DNA of 64,000 nt from Veillonella absiana (GTDB lineage: Bacteria > Bacillota > Negativicutes > Veillonellales > Veillonellaceae): assembly GCF_032970905.1 (NCBI RefSeq), contig NZ_JAWJZA010000010.1; one strand, written 5' to 3'. Numbering within the stretch: the stretch's first letter is position 1; the number at the start of each line of letters is the position of its first letter. Under the pieces are notes generated by a model. That model made no database searches. It was not told the origin of the DNA and saw only the letters and a program-made list of their open reading frames with translations. Positions 8,615 to 18,399 of this stretch are shown here, in pieces. The position numbers were made by a program, and so were the translations under genes.

Positions 8615-9745
8615 ATGAAATTTTCAACAAAATGTGTACACGCTAGTGGTGGTCCAGATAGTACAGGTGCAATTTCCCACCCTATTTATATGAGCTCTAC
8701 CTTTGCCCATCCAGAATTGGGCGCCCCAGGTTATCAATATACGCGCGAGTCTAATCCGACACGGGATCGTTTACAAGATTTGATTGCTGCCCTTGAGGAC
8801 GGTACCGATGCATTTGCGTACTCCTCTGGCATGGCTGCCATCGATGGAGCATTGCATTTGTTCCAACCAGGCGACCATTTGATTCTTGGCGATGATCTCT
8901 ACGGTGGTTCTATCCGTATGTTTACTAATATTTATGAGCAATACGGCATCGAATTCACCTATGTAGGTACGTCTGACCTAGATGCTGTGAAAGCGGCCAT
9001 TAAACCTAATACAAAAGGTATTTATATTGAAACACCGACAAATCCAATGATGGAAATTACCGATTTGCGCGAGTTGTCTGAAATAGCTCATAATATCGGC
9101 GCTTTAGTTATCGTGGATAACACATTCTTATCCCCTTATTTCCAACAACCATTGAATCTTGGGGCTGACATCGTTATCCATAGCGGTACTAAATTCATTG
9201 GTGGTCATCATGATGTTATCTCCGGTTTCGTCATTGTGAAAGATGAAGAATTAGCCGCAAAATTGCGCTTATCCTTTAAAACTATAGGGGCTTGTTTATC
9301 CCCTATGGATTGTTGGCTTGTTATCCGTGGCGTCAAGACATTGGCACTTCGCATGGAACAACATCAAAAAAATGCCATTGCCTTAGCGGAATGGTTGAAG
9401 ACGCAGCCTAAGGTTACGAAAGTGTTGTTCCCTGGTTTGCCAGAACATCCAGGCTATGAAATCAACAAATCGCAAACTACTGGTTTTGGTGGTATGTTAT
9501 CCTTCGAGGTAGATACGGAGGAAACGGCTAAAAAAGTCTTGGAAGGTGTTGAGCTTATCCAATTTGCTGAAAGTCTTGGCGGTACAGAAAGCTTGTTAAC
9601 ATATCCTGTGACCCAAACACATCCAGACCTTAAACCAGAGGATGCAGAACGTAAAGGCATCACTCGTCGTTTACTTCGTTTATCTGTAGGTATCGAGGAT
9701 ACTGATGATTTGATTGCTGATTTAGCACAAGCATTTAATAAATAA
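8615..9745 (+). CDS. metB: Cystathionine gamma-synthase / trans-sulfuration PLP enzyme
   Basis: A 376-residue member of the Cys/Met metabolism PLP family. The cofactor Schiff-base lysine is K193 in SGTKFIGGH, and YxxESNPTR with the SSGMAAI segment binds the phosphate. It should join cysteine to activated homoserine to make cystathionine; the family also contains beta- and gamma-lyases that sequence alone separates poorly. A PatB-type lyase follows and MetA makes the activated homoserine, so the synthase role fits best. The ATG follows GAGGAG. A hairpin separates it from patB. Confidence 0.85.
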   Translation: MKFSTKCVHASGGPDSTGAISHPIYMSSTFAHPELGAPGYQYTRESNPTRDRLQDLIAALEDGTDAFAYSSGMAAIDGALHLFQPGDHLILGDDLYGGSIRMFTNIYEQYGIEFTYVGTSDLDAVKAAIKPNTKGIYIETPTNPMMEITDLRELSEIAHNIGALVIVDNTFLSPYFQQPLNLGADIVIHSGTKFIGGHHDVISGFVIVKDEELAAKLRLSFKTIGACLSPMDCWLVIRGVKTLALRMEQHQKNAIALAEWLKTQPKVTKVLFPGLPEHPGYEINKSQTTGFGGMLSFEVDTEETAKKVLEGVELIQFAESLGGTESLLTYPVTQTHPDLKPEDAERKGITRRLLRLSVGIEDTDDLIADLAQAFNK

Positions 9746-9752
9746 TAAGTGT

Positions 9753-9783
9753 AAAACGCGTGTTGCCAAGGCACACGCGTTTT
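9753..9783. terminator. Hairpin between metB-like gene and patB
   Basis: An 11-bp stem AAAACGCGTGT / ACACGCGTTTT around TGCCAAGGC, followed by TCTT. It probably ends or attenuates transcription between the two genes. Confidence 0.7.
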
Positions 9784-9815
9784 CTTAAATGATTTCCACG
9801 ATAGGGAGAAACAAT

Positions 9816-11000
9816 ATGGGTAAATATAATTTTGATGCCATCATCGATCGCACACATACAAAGAGTTTGAAATACGATTTTGCTGTTCGCCGTGGACGTC
9901 CGGCAGATATTAAACCATTCTGGGTGGCGGACATGGATTTTGAAGTGCCACCAGAATTGAAACAAATTTTATTAGAACGCGTGAATCATGGCGTGTTTGG
10001 ATATACAGAGTCGGATGAAGAATATTTTGATACCGTAGCTAACTGGTTTACTACACGTTTTAACTGGACTCCAGACATTAACTGGCTAGTGAAGACACCA
10101 GGTATCGTTATGGCCTTGGCCATGGCGGTGCAAGTTTTCACCAAAGAAGGTGAAGGAGTGCTCATTCAACAACCGGTGTACTATCCGTTTAGCGAGGTTA
10201 TCGAGGATAATGACCGTCGTCTCATTAATGCGCCATTAGTGAGAGGCGATGACAAATATACCATCGATTTTGAGGCCTTTGAAAAGGCTATCATCGAAAA
10301 TAATGTAACATTGTTTATGCTCTGTAATCCGCATAACCCAGTAGGTCGTGTGTGGACTGAGGAAGAATTGCGTACATTAGGTGATATTTGTATTAAACAT
10401 AATGTCATCATCATTAGTGATGAAATTCATGCAGATTTCGTTTGGGAAGGTCATACACATCATGTGTTCGCTAGTCTAGACGGTGCTTATGCAGATCATT
10501 CCATTATTTGTACATCCCCAAGCAAAACATTTAATATTGCAGGGTTACAAATTTCCAATATTTTCATCCCTAATCCAAGCTTGCGTAGACGTTTCCGTAA
10601 ACAAGTAGCCACAGCCGGGTACAGCCAAGTTGGTACCATGGGTCTTGTAGGTGCGGAAGGGGCCTATCGGGTGGGTGCTCCTTGGCTTGATGAACTCAAA
10701 GTATATATTCAAGCTAATATTGAATTTACAGTGCAGTACTTTGCCGAACATATGCCGAAAATTAAGGTGTATAAACCAGAAGGTACATATCTTATATGGT
10801 TTGATTGTTCTGGTCTTGGTATGACTGCTGCAGAACGTGAGCAGTGGTTGTGGCATGATGCGAAATTATGGCTTGATAGTGGTGCCATTTTCGGTGATGA
10901 CGGGAAAGATTTTGAACGCATTAATGTTGCCTGTCCGCGAGCTACCTTAGTGGATGGATTAGAATCTCTCAAGGCTGCATATGATACATTAGGACTGTAA
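9816..11000 (+). CDS. patB: MalY/PatB cystathionine beta-lyase
   Basis: A 394-residue fold-type I PLP enzyme of the MalY/PatB group, which cleaves cystathionine to homocysteine, pyruvate and ammonia. The cofactor lysine is K237 in SPSKTFN. The N-terminal FWVADMDF, the CNPHNPVGR segment (about 170-178) and SDEIHAD (about 201-207) are characteristic. An upstream ATG at 9789 is in frame, but AGGGAG sits properly before the one chosen. It completes trans-sulfuration with the preceding gene. MalY-like side roles in regulation cannot be excluded. Confidence 0.88.
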   Translation: MGKYNFDAIIDRTHTKSLKYDFAVRRGRPADIKPFWVADMDFEVPPELKQILLERVNHGVFGYTESDEEYFDTVANWFTTRFNWTPDINWLVKTPGIVMALAMAVQVFTKEGEGVLIQQPVYYPFSEVIEDNDRRLINAPLVRGDDKYTIDFEAFEKAIIENNVTLFMLCNPHNPVGRVWTEEELRTLGDICIKHNVIIISDEIHADFVWEGHTHHVFASLDGAYADHSIICTSPSKTFNIAGLQISNIFIPNPSLRRRFRKQVATAGYSQVGTMGLVGAEGAYRVGAPWLDELKVYIQANIEFTVQYFAEHMPKIKVYKPEGTYLIWFDCSGLGMTAAEREQWLWHDAKLWLDSGAIFGDDGKDFERINVACPRATLVDGLESLKAAYDTLGL

Positions 11001-11083
11001 TAGGTAAAAACTATAACTGATTATATAAACTCGAAAATTGACTTTAACCACTAAAATGATAGAATTAAACACATGAAATGCAT

Positions 11084-11114
11084 GTCCCTGCTTGCATAGC
11101 GAGCGGGGACTTTT
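11084..11114. terminator. Terminator after patB
   Basis: GTCCCTGCTTGC pairs with GCGAGCGGGGAC (two G-U pairs as RNA) around ATA, followed by TTTT. Confidence 0.75.
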
Positions 11115-11208
11115 ACTATTGATTAGAAGATTTTATCGATGCAGGTGTTCTCTAGGGATACTACCTGTTGAATTGTAAGGTATTTCCGGATTGTGAGGAG
11201 TGAGGGAT

Positions 11209-12168
11209 ATGCCAATTAAGGTAATCAAAAATTTGCCAGCCATCACAAAATTAGCGCAAGAGAACATTTTCGTAATGGATACAGAGCGAGCTGAAAGCCA
11301 ACAAATTCGTCCGTTACATATACTACTCGTTAACTTGATGCCTACCAAAGAAGTTACAGAAACGCAAATATTACGGGCCCTCAGTAACAGCCCATTGCAA
11401 GTAAATTTAACCCTTTTGCATACGGCGTCACGAAAGTCTAAGAATACTGATGAGGCGTATTTGGATACGTTTTATCGTACCTTTGACGAAGTGCGAGACC
11501 AGTTCTTTGATGGAATGATTGTGACTGGTGCACCAGTAGAGTTGATGCCATTTGAGGAGGTAGACTACTGGAGTGAACTTACGGAAATCATGGACTGGAG
11601 CGAAGAGCACGTGTACTCCACATTATATATATGTTGGGGCGCACAGGCTGGCCTGTACCATCATTTTGGTATCAATAAAGAGGTTATGCCGAAAAAACTC
11701 TTTGGCGTATATCTGCATGATATATATAATGAAAGACCAGTTTTGTTCCGTGGATTTGATGAGAAATTCTGGATGCCTCACTCTCGTCATACTACCGTAT
11801 CTCAAGTGGCCATTAGAGGAAATCGAGATTTAGAATTGTTGGCGGGCTCTGCTGAAAGTGGTGCAGCCATCGTTCGTAGTCTTGATAATAAGCATATCTT
11901 TGTATTTGGACATTCTGAGTACGATCGAGATACATTGCAACGTGAATATGAACGAGATATTTCTCGTGGTGACGGCGTAGAGATACCAGAGAATTACTAT
12001 CCTAATGATGATCCAAAACAAAAACCAGTAGTTCGTTGGCGCTCTGTGAGCACATTGTTATTTACTAATTGGCTCAATTATTATGTATACCAAGAAACAC
12101 CATATATTTTGGAACAAATACAAAAAATGAAGTTTGAGCGGGATAAAAACCAAGGCGCCTATATTTAA
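11209..12168 (+). CDS. metA: Homoserine O-acyltransferase, predicted acetyl-specific
   Basis: A 319-residue MetA-family enzyme that activates homoserine for methionine synthesis. Catalytic Cys142 lies in YICWGAQAG. The residue known to set acyl-CoA choice is Glu111 (TGAPVELMPF), the acetyl-CoA form; enzymes using succinyl-CoA have Gly there. This agrees with an O-acetylhomoserine sulfhydrylase gene just downstream. The ATG after GAGGAGTGAGGGAT gives the family-typical N-terminus MPIKV; an in-frame GTG nine bases earlier is less likely. A weak dyad overlaps the stop codon. Confidence 0.95.
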   Translation: MPIKVIKNLPAITKLAQENIFVMDTERAESQQIRPLHILLVNLMPTKEVTETQILRALSNSPLQVNLTLLHTASRKSKNTDEAYLDTFYRTFDEVRDQFFDGMIVTGAPVELMPFEEVDYWSELTEIMDWSEEHVYSTLYICWGAQAGLYHHFGINKEVMPKKLFGVYLHDIYNERPVLFRGFDEKFWMPHSRHTTVSQVAIRGNRDLELLAGSAESGAAIVRSLDNKHIFVFGHSEYDRDTLQREYERDISRGDGVEIPENYYPNDDPKQKPVVRWRSVSTLLFTNWLNYYVYQETPYILEQIQKMKFERDKNQGAYI

Positions 12169-12303
12169 CTATAATTAGTTAAAGAAAATAACTATATCAA
12201 AATATGATATTTCGATAAAAAACTATAGACAAGCAGACTAAAACATATTAATATACTGGGTATAAGAAATAAGCTTTCACCAAGTGAAGAAGGAGAGATT
12301 CAA

Positions 12304-13575
12304 ATGAGTAAACAATACAAATTCGAAACATTGCAGTTACATGCAGGTCACACAGTAGATGAAACCGGTTCTCGTGCAGTTCCAATTTACCAAACAACTA
12401 GCTATGTATTTAAAGATGCAGAACAAGCAGCAGGTCGTTTTGCATTAACTGATCCAGGTGCTATTTATACTCGTTTGGGTGGCCCAACTCAGAGCGTATT
12501 AGAAGAACGCGTAGCACAATTAGAAGGTGGTGCTGGTGCAGTCGCAGTTGCCTCTGGTTCTGCAGCTGTAACATATGCAATCCAAAACGTCGCAAGTGCT
12601 GGTGAGAATATCATTTCTGCATCCACATTATATGGTGGTACACATGTATTGTTCTCCTCCACATTGCCTAAATTGGGTATCAACGTTAAATTTGTTAACC
12701 CAGATAATTTAAATGAGTTTGAAGAAGCCATCGATGAAAATACAAAAGCGATTTACATTGAAACAATTTCCAACCCAGAAATCAATTTGATCGATGTACA
12801 AGCAGTAGCTGATATAGCTCATAAACATAATATCATCTTGATTGTAGATAATACATTTGCATCTCCATACTTGTTCCGTCCATTGGAACACGGCGCTGAC
12901 GTAGTTGTTGAATCTGCTACAAAATTCTTAGGTGGTCATGGTACTACTTTGGCAGGTGTTGTTATTGAAAGTGGTAAATTCGACTATAAAGCATCTGGTA
13001 AATATCCAGACTTCGTAGAAGGCGACTCTCACTACAATGGCATTGTATACGGTGACCTTCCAATTCCATTTACTGTAAAAATTCGTGCTACCTTGCTCCG
13101 TGACACTGGTGCATCCTTGACACCAATCGCTGCATGGTTCATTTTGCAAGGTGTTGAAACATTGTCTTTACGTGTTGAACGTCATGTAGAAAATGCTCGT
13201 AAAGTCGTAGAATTCTTGTCCAATCATCCAAAAGTTGAATGGGTTAACTACCCTGAATTGGCTACAAGCAAATACAAAGCGTTGGCTGATAAATACTTCC
13301 CTAAAGGTGTGGGCTCTGTATTCACATTCGGTGTAAAAGGTGGTAAAGAAGCGGGTATCAAATTCGTTGATGCCTTAGATATCTTCTCTAACTTGGCTAA
13401 TGTTGGCGATGCGAAATCCCTTGTTATCCACCCAGCATCCACAACTCATGCTCAATTAAACGAAGCGGAACAAAAAGCAGCTGGTGTAACGCCAGATATG
13501 ATTCGTATCTCCATCGGTATTGAAAACGCTGATGATTTGATTGCTGATTTAGAGCAAGCTTTGGCGAACGCATAA
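12304..13575 (+). CDS. metY: O-acetylhomoserine sulfhydrylase
   Basis: A 423-residue PLP enzyme that makes homocysteine directly from O-acetylhomoserine and sulfide. The length, the start FETLQLHAG, the YTRLGGPTQ segment and the cofactor lysine K207 in ESATKFLGGHG distinguish this subgroup from the shorter cystathionine synthases. GAAGGAGAG precedes the ATG. Together with metB/patB the region encodes both routes to homocysteine. A possible promoter lies upstream (TAGACA 12226-12231, TAATAT 12249-12254). Confidence 0.93.
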   Translation: MSKQYKFETLQLHAGHTVDETGSRAVPIYQTTSYVFKDAEQAAGRFALTDPGAIYTRLGGPTQSVLEERVAQLEGGAGAVAVASGSAAVTYAIQNVASAGENIISASTLYGGTHVLFSSTLPKLGINVKFVNPDNLNEFEEAIDENTKAIYIETISNPEINLIDVQAVADIAHKHNIILIVDNTFASPYLFRPLEHGADVVVESATKFLGGHGTTLAGVVIESGKFDYKASGKYPDFVEGDSHYNGIVYGDLPIPFTVKIRATLLRDTGASLTPIAAWFILQGVETLSLRVERHVENARKVVEFLSNHPKVEWVNYPELATSKYKALADKYFPKGVGSVFTFGVKGGKEAGIKFVDALDIFSNLANVGDAKSLVIHPASTTHAQLNEAEQKAAGVTPDMIRISIGIENADDLIADLEQALANA

Positions 13576-13603
13576 GTATAAACTTAGAAATTACATATAA
13601 AGA

Positions 13604-13657
13604 GATATCAATAGTATCTATAGTATCTATGGTATCTATGGTATCAATGGTATGAAT
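13604..13657. repeat. Six 9-bp tandem repeats
   Basis: Six consecutive nonamers of the type GGTATCTAT with drift between copies lie between metY and its terminator. It is a small minisatellite and non-coding in all frames examined. Confidence 0.8.
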
Positions 13658-13661
13658 CTAG

Positions 13662-13692
13662 AATAGACTGGCCCATGGGCCAGTCTATTTGC
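13662..13692. terminator. Terminator after metY
   Basis: A perfect 28-bp palindrome with arms AATAGACTGGCC / GGCCAGTCTATT, followed by a short T run. Confidence 0.8.
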
Positions 13693-13870
13693 ATTTGTGG
13701 CGTATTTATTTTGTGTTAGGTGAACAATCTTGCAGGAGAGATATTAATTTTTTATGGCGGCAGGATAATTGGTGATATATCTCGAATATATACAATAAGA
13801 TTAGAATATCTAAGTTGATTGCATAGATAATCTAATTGATAATCTAATTCTAGAAAAAGGAGTGATTACT

Positions 13871-14311
13871 ATGACTAAGGATGTAAGCATTAAAAAAATT
13901 CTAGTACCTATTGATGGTTCTAAATATGGGGAAATAGCAGTTGCCTATGCAAGCATGCTGGCTAAGTCCTGCGGAGCATATATTGAACTATTATCTGTAG
14001 TGAATGTGGGGGAATATGTACCAGGATTTGAACAAGCTGGGGCAGATTTATTTATTTTGAAAGAAATGGCTCATACTGCACAAGATATTCTTGGGGAACA
14101 TAAAAAGATGATACCAGAAGGTATTCATGTAAATACGCGTGTAATGCAAGGTAATGCACGTGATTGTATCCTTAAGGTGGTGAAAGAGGAGAATATGGAT
14201 CTTATTGTGATTGGTCGCCGTGGGTTAGGTCAATTAGAAGGGATGATTCTTGGAAGTGTAAGTAGCTATGTGGTAGCTAATGCAGAATGCCCAGTATTGA
14301 CGGTAAAATAG
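13871..14311 (+). CDS. Universal stress protein (UspA family)
   Basis: A 146-residue single-domain Usp protein. The N-terminal strand KKILVPIDGSKYG contains the conserved Asp, and the C-terminal ATP-binding loop reads GRRGLGQLEGMILGSVSSY, matching the G-2x-G-9x-G-(S/T) pattern of ATP-binding members. AAAGGAG precedes the ATG; a GTG nine bases earlier is an alternative. It is a monocistronic unit with its own terminator. A second paralogue lies near 51.5 kb. Its specific role is unknown. Confidence 0.9.
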   Translation: MTKDVSIKKILVPIDGSKYGEIAVAYASMLAKSCGAYIELLSVVNVGEYVPGFEQAGADLFILKEMAHTAQDILGEHKKMIPEGIHVNTRVMQGNARDCILKVVKEENMDLIVIGRRGLGQLEGMILGSVSSYVVANAECPVLTVK

Positions 14312-14324
14312 TTTTATAGACTGC

Positions 14325-14375
14325 AAAGAGGCAGTATCGCTACATGAAAATTGTGTAGCAATACTGCCTCTTTTT
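14325..14375. terminator. Terminator after the stress-protein gene
   Basis: AAAGAGGCAGTATCGCTACA pairs with TGTAGCAATACTGCCTCTTT around a short A-rich loop, followed by T residues. It faces the convergent pepD gene and may serve both. Confidence 0.8.
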
Positions 14376-14423
14376 AATATCAATATAAATGGAATAAGGT
14401 GTTGCGTATGGTGCAACTTAGAA

Positions 14424-15872
14424 TTAATGTAATTCTTTTAATAATTCTTTAAGGTAGATGTATACATTTTCCACGGATGGAAGGTGACATTTTTCTTGTG
14501 GTGTATGGGCACCAGTGATAGTAGGGCCAAAGCTGATCATTTGGGTATCAGGTAAAGCACCTTTTAATAGACCACATTCCAAACCTGCATGGACTGCATT
14601 CACTGTTGGCTCTACAGGTGACATTTTTTTGTACAATGTCAATGCTTGTTCTTCAAGGGCAGAGCCTTGTTCGTATTCCCATGCTGGATAACCATCAGTT
14701 TTTCGGGCACTCACACCTAATGTATCAGCAAGGAGTAACATTTTCGTAGTTAAGTAGTCTAAACCATTTTTAGAAGAACTACGTACGGAAACCAAGATGG
14801 ATAGTGCGTGAGAATCCTCTTTTACAACGGCAAGGTTGTTACTAGTTTCCACAAGGTTTTCGATGGATTTGCTAACCGAGTGAACACCATCTTCTGCAAG
14901 GTAAAGGTAAGAAATTAACGCTTCTGTTGTATCATCAGCATACACTACATCAGGTACATCTGTGCCGTCAACAGTGATTGTCAAACAAGGATCTTGGGCA
15001 GCGAATTCGTGTTGGAATGTGCTTTCATAGTGAGCAATAAGATTTTTAATAGCCTCTACGTCTTCAGTACGTACTGCGAGAGTAGCCACGGATTTGTTTG
15101 GAATGGCATTATGTTTTGTACCACCTGTGAAGTTCGACAATGTGAAGGAATATTGTTTCCCTAATGCATAGAGCATACGTGCCAAGATTTGATTAGAGTT
15201 ACCACGTTGTTTGTTGATTTCAAGACCAGAGTGGCCGCCTAGTAAACCAGACACAGTAATTGTGAGGCCTGCATTGAAACCAGGTAATGTATTTTCACGA
15301 AGTAATGGAATGTTTACAATAACATGGCAACCGCCAGCACAGCTAACGATGAATTCGTGTTCTACCTCTGTATCTAGGTTTAATAAATATTTACCTGTTA
15401 CTTGGCCAGGTTTAATTGCGGATGCACCATTCATACCGGTCTCTTCGCTAGTTGTGCACAACACTTCTAGTGCTGGATGTGCTAAGGTATCGTCATCAAG
15501 GATAGCCATAGCCATACATACACCCATGCCGTTATCGGCGCCAAGTGTAGTACCATCTGCATGCAACCATTCACCATCGATGATGTTGGCAATTGGATCT
15601 TTACGGAAATCGTGATTAGATTCATGAGTTTTTTCACAAACCATATCGATATGTCCTTGTAAGATTACAGTAGGACGATCTTCATAGCCCGCAGATGCAG
15701 GTTTTTTGATGACTACATTCCAGGCTTCATCTTGGGACACCTCAAGATTACGGTCTTTGGCAAATTGAACGATATAATCGCTCAATTCCTTTTCATGGCC
15801 AGATTCACGAGGAATTTGGCTGATATCGTGAAAGAATTGAAGAACTTTTTCTGCTTGAACAATTGCGTTCAT
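14424..15872 (-). CDS. pepD: Aminoacyl-histidine dipeptidase PepD (M20C)
   Basis: A 482-residue cytoplasmic metallodipeptidase that hydrolyses Xaa-His and other dipeptides. Metal ligands and catalytic residues appear as HIDMV (His74, Asp76), LGADNG (Asp113) and SEETG (Glu143, Glu144). The C-terminal GPTITGAHTPQEKC carries the last histidine ligand. The length matches the PepD family, with its lid domain between about 200 and 390. A GAGG-type ribosome site precedes the ATG on the minus strand. It is transcribed alone, convergent with the stress protein. Confidence 0.93.
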   Translation of the reverse strand: MNAIVQAEKVLQFFHDISQIPRESGHEKELSDYIVQFAKDRNLEVSQDEAWNVVIKKPASAGYEDRPTVILQGHIDMVCEKTHESNHDFRKDPIANIIDGEWLHADGTTLGADNGMGVCMAMAILDDDTLAHPALEVLCTTSEETGMNGASAIKPGQVTGKYLLNLDTEVEHEFIVSCAGGCHVIVNIPLLRENTLPGFNAGLTITVSGLLGGHSGLEINKQRGNSNQILARMLYALGKQYSFTLSNFTGGTKHNAIPNKSVATLAVRTEDVEAIKNLIAHYESTFQHEFAAQDPCLTITVDGTDVPDVVYADDTTEALISYLYLAEDGVHSVSKSIENLVETSNNLAVVKEDSHALSILVSVRSSSKNGLDYLTTKMLLLADTLGVSARKTDGYPAWEYEQGSALEEQALTLYKKMSPVEPTVNAVHAGLECGLLKGALPDTQMISFGPTITGAHTPQEKCHLPSVENVYIYLKELLKELH

Positions 15873-16212
15873 GGCGCACCTCGTTTTCTTAATGATAGTA
15901 TAAATAAAATTATATTATGTCTATTTATAATTATAGTACACTGAGGGGTATTTTGGTAGAGTTTTTTAGTATAAACAGATAGCCAGTGTATCTTTACAAT
16001 GGACAATTACAAAATGAAGAAAACGTGGTATTCTAAGGGCAAGGGGTTGGTAAGATATACCAACAATCATTGGCCTACCACTTTGGGATAAACGCAGCGC
16101 TATGATTCATCCTGTTAAACCATATATGACAATACATATACATTTAGTAAGAGCTGTTTGATGAAATAGGTATCATTGTTAATTGTGAGTGGAAGGAGAA
16201 GGATTAGAGATC
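15873..16212. promoter_or_regulatory. Divergent intergenic region between pepD and the NAD salvage genes
   Basis: About 340 bp, AT-rich, containing the promoters of both flanking units. A short dyad GTTGGTA / TACCAAC lies near 16045-16065. No gene, riboswitch or confident promoter pair could be assigned. Confidence 0.35.
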
Positions 16213-16746
16213 ATGAATAAGTATTTAATTGTTGTAGACATGCAGAATGATTTTATTGATGGTTCCTTGGGTACACCTGAGGCTCAGGCTATCGTAGATA
16301 ATGTGATACATAAGGTAAAACACTTTGACGGAACCGTCGTATTTACTCAAGATACACATAGCCCTACGTATTTAAAAACTCAAGAGGGCAAACATTTACC
16401 TGTTGAGCATTGCATAAAAGGGACAACCGGCTGGGAGCTTTCACCAGCGCTAGCAACATGGCAACAGGACAATGGAGCCACGGTGTTTGAAAAAGTAACA
16501 TTTGGCAGTAAAGCCTTGATTACATCATTAGTACATATTTATGAAACAGAAGGTATCGAATCCATTGAACTGATTGGGCTCTGTACAGATATCTGTGTGG
16601 TTAGTAATGCATTGGCTATTAAAGCGTTCTTACCAGAGGTTCCTATTGTAGTAGATGCCAGTTGCTGTGCTGGTGTGACGCCAGAAAAGCATCTAGTCGC
16701 CCTCGAAACCATGGCGAGTTGCCAAGTACAAGTTATCAACCAATAG
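16213..16746 (+). CDS. pncA: Nicotinamidase / isochorismatase-fold cysteine hydrolase
   Basis: A 177-residue hydrolase that deamidates nicotinamide to nicotinate. The catalytic triad is visible: Asp9 (VVDMQNDF), Lys94 (FEKVTFGS) and Cys128 (LCTDICV). Asp47 and His49 (QDTHS) supply the metal site. The next two genes use the product, which supports the nicotinamide substrate over other isochorismatase-like reactions. The frame is open to a GTG at 16189, but the ATG gives the family-typical start after an AAGGAGAAGGA region. Confidence 0.9.
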   Translation: MNKYLIVVDMQNDFIDGSLGTPEAQAIVDNVIHKVKHFDGTVVFTQDTHSPTYLKTQEGKHLPVEHCIKGTTGWELSPALATWQQDNGATVFEKVTFGSKALITSLVHIYETEGIESIELIGLCTDICVVSNALAIKAFLPEVPIVVDASCCAGVTPEKHLVALETMASCQVQVINQ

Positions 16747-16853
16747 AGTTCATTTAGTTGGATATTAGAAAATATATTTGAAATAGAGTTCTCGATGAGG
16801 TAGCTATTAGTGCTGCGTCGTAGAATAATGAATAGTAGAAGGGAGATTGTCCC

Positions 16854-18299
16854 ATGCAACATGAATCTAGAAATATAGGGATGCTCATGGACCTCTATGA
16901 AATGACGATGGCCCATGGATATTTTGATAAGTTTGAAAATACTGATCTTGTGTGCTTTGACGTATTTTTCCGTAAAAATCCGGATGAAGCTGGATTTTCT
17001 ATTTTTGCTGGGTTAGAGCAGATTATAGATTATATTGAACATCTCCATTTTGATGAGGAAGATGTGGAATATTTCCGTAGTTTGCATTTATTTAGTGATG
17101 CATTTTTAGAGTATTTGAAAAATTTTTCTTTTAAAGGGGATATTTATTCATTTCCAGAAGGTGCTGTCATTTATCCTAATGAGCCAGTTATGACGATTGT
17201 GGCACCTCTTATTGATGCACAAATTGTGGAAACTGCAGTGCTAGCGATGATGAACCATCAATCTCTTATCGCTACGAAGGCGAATCGCATTGTCCGGTCT
17301 GCCCAAGGACGGGGAGTGTCTGATTTTGGCGCTCGTCGTGCACATAATGTGGATGCTGCTGTGTATGGTGCTCGCGCTTCCTATATTGGTGGAGTGGACA
17401 GTACTGCCACAGTATTGGCAGGGCAGATGTTCAATATTCCTGTCAGTGGTACTATGGCCCATAGCTGGGTGATGTACCATGATTCTGAATATGAAGCATT
17501 TAAATCTTATGCGGAGATTTACCCTACAAATTCTGTGTTTCTTGTAGATACTTATGACGTATTAAATTCTGGCGTTCCCAATGCCATCAAGGTGGCGAAG
17601 GATATATTGGAACCTCAGGGTCAGCGCCTCAAAGGTGTGCGCTTAGATTCTGGGGACTTGGCCTATTTGGCAAAACGTGCACGACGGATGCTTGATGCAG
17701 CTGGTATGGAGGATTGTAAAATTATCGCATCCAATAGCCTCGATGAATATACCATTGAATCCTTGCTTCGTCAGGGGGGGCCTATCGATGCCTTTGGGGT
17801 TGGTGAAAGAATGATTACAGCCAAGAGTGATCCTGTATTTGGGGCCGTTTATAAAATTGCAGGTGTACGGAAACAAGGCGTTTGGGAACCTCGCATTAAG
17901 GTATCTGAGTCAGTAGAAAAAATTACGAACCCTGGTCTTAAAAAAGTATATCGTGTGTATAGTTCGTCGGGTAAAGCCATTGCAGAATTAATTACTCTGA
18001 ATACCGAAACGCCAGATGGGTCTCAACCGTATCGTTATATTGATCCTGAAAAGCCATGGAAAGTGTTGAATTTTGAAAACTGCACGTTTAAAGAAATGCA
18101 ACAATTGGTGGTGAAATCTGGTAAACGTACACAACCATCGCCATCTTTACAAGAAGTGCGTGATTTCGTGAATCATCAACTAAAACATGAAATTTGGGAA
18201 GAAGAACAACGTTTTGTAAACCCACACAAACATTATCTAGATATGAGTCCCGCTTATTATAAAATGAAAATGAATTTATTGCATCACGTAGAGAATTAG
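16854..18299 (+). CDS. pncB: Nicotinate phosphoribosyltransferase
   Basis: A 481-residue enzyme that converts nicotinate and PRPP to nicotinate mononucleotide. The start NIGMLMDLYEMTMAHGYF, the DFGARRAH segment (about 153-160), the GTMAHSWV segment with the family histidine (about 199-206) and VRLDSGDLAYL (about 262-272) are typical. GAAGGGAG precedes the ATG. It lies between the nicotinamidase and NAD synthetase genes in the same orientation with about 100-bp gaps, so a salvage operon is likely. No nadD is present in the window. Confidence 0.94.
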   Translation: MQHESRNIGMLMDLYEMTMAHGYFDKFENTDLVCFDVFFRKNPDEAGFSIFAGLEQIIDYIEHLHFDEEDVEYFRSLHLFSDAFLEYLKNFSFKGDIYSFPEGAVIYPNEPVMTIVAPLIDAQIVETAVLAMMNHQSLIATKANRIVRSAQGRGVSDFGARRAHNVDAAVYGARASYIGGVDSTATVLAGQMFNIPVSGTMAHSWVMYHDSEYEAFKSYAEIYPTNSVFLVDTYDVLNSGVPNAIKVAKDILEPQGQRLKGVRLDSGDLAYLAKRARRMLDAAGMEDCKIIASNSLDEYTIESLLRQGGPIDAFGVGERMITAKSDPVFGAVYKIAGVRKQGVWEPRIKVSESVEKITNPGLKKVYRVYSSSGKAIAELITLNTETPDGSQPYRYIDPEKPWKVLNFENCTFKEMQQLVVKSGKRTQPSPSLQEVRDFVNHQLKHEIWEEEQRFVNPHKHYLDMSPAYYKMKMNLLHHVEN

Positions 18300-18399
18300 T
18301 AGTATGCATGGTCATAGTATTGGAATATGTGTATTAGTGGGGAAGCATCAATTTTTAACCTATTAATGGGAAATAGTTAATCAAGTATTAGGAGATTAT

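Noticed and set aside
8489..11208. SAM riboswitch or T-box before the methionine genes.
   Set aside because: None of the conserved S-box or T-box sequence blocks is present in the intergenic regions.
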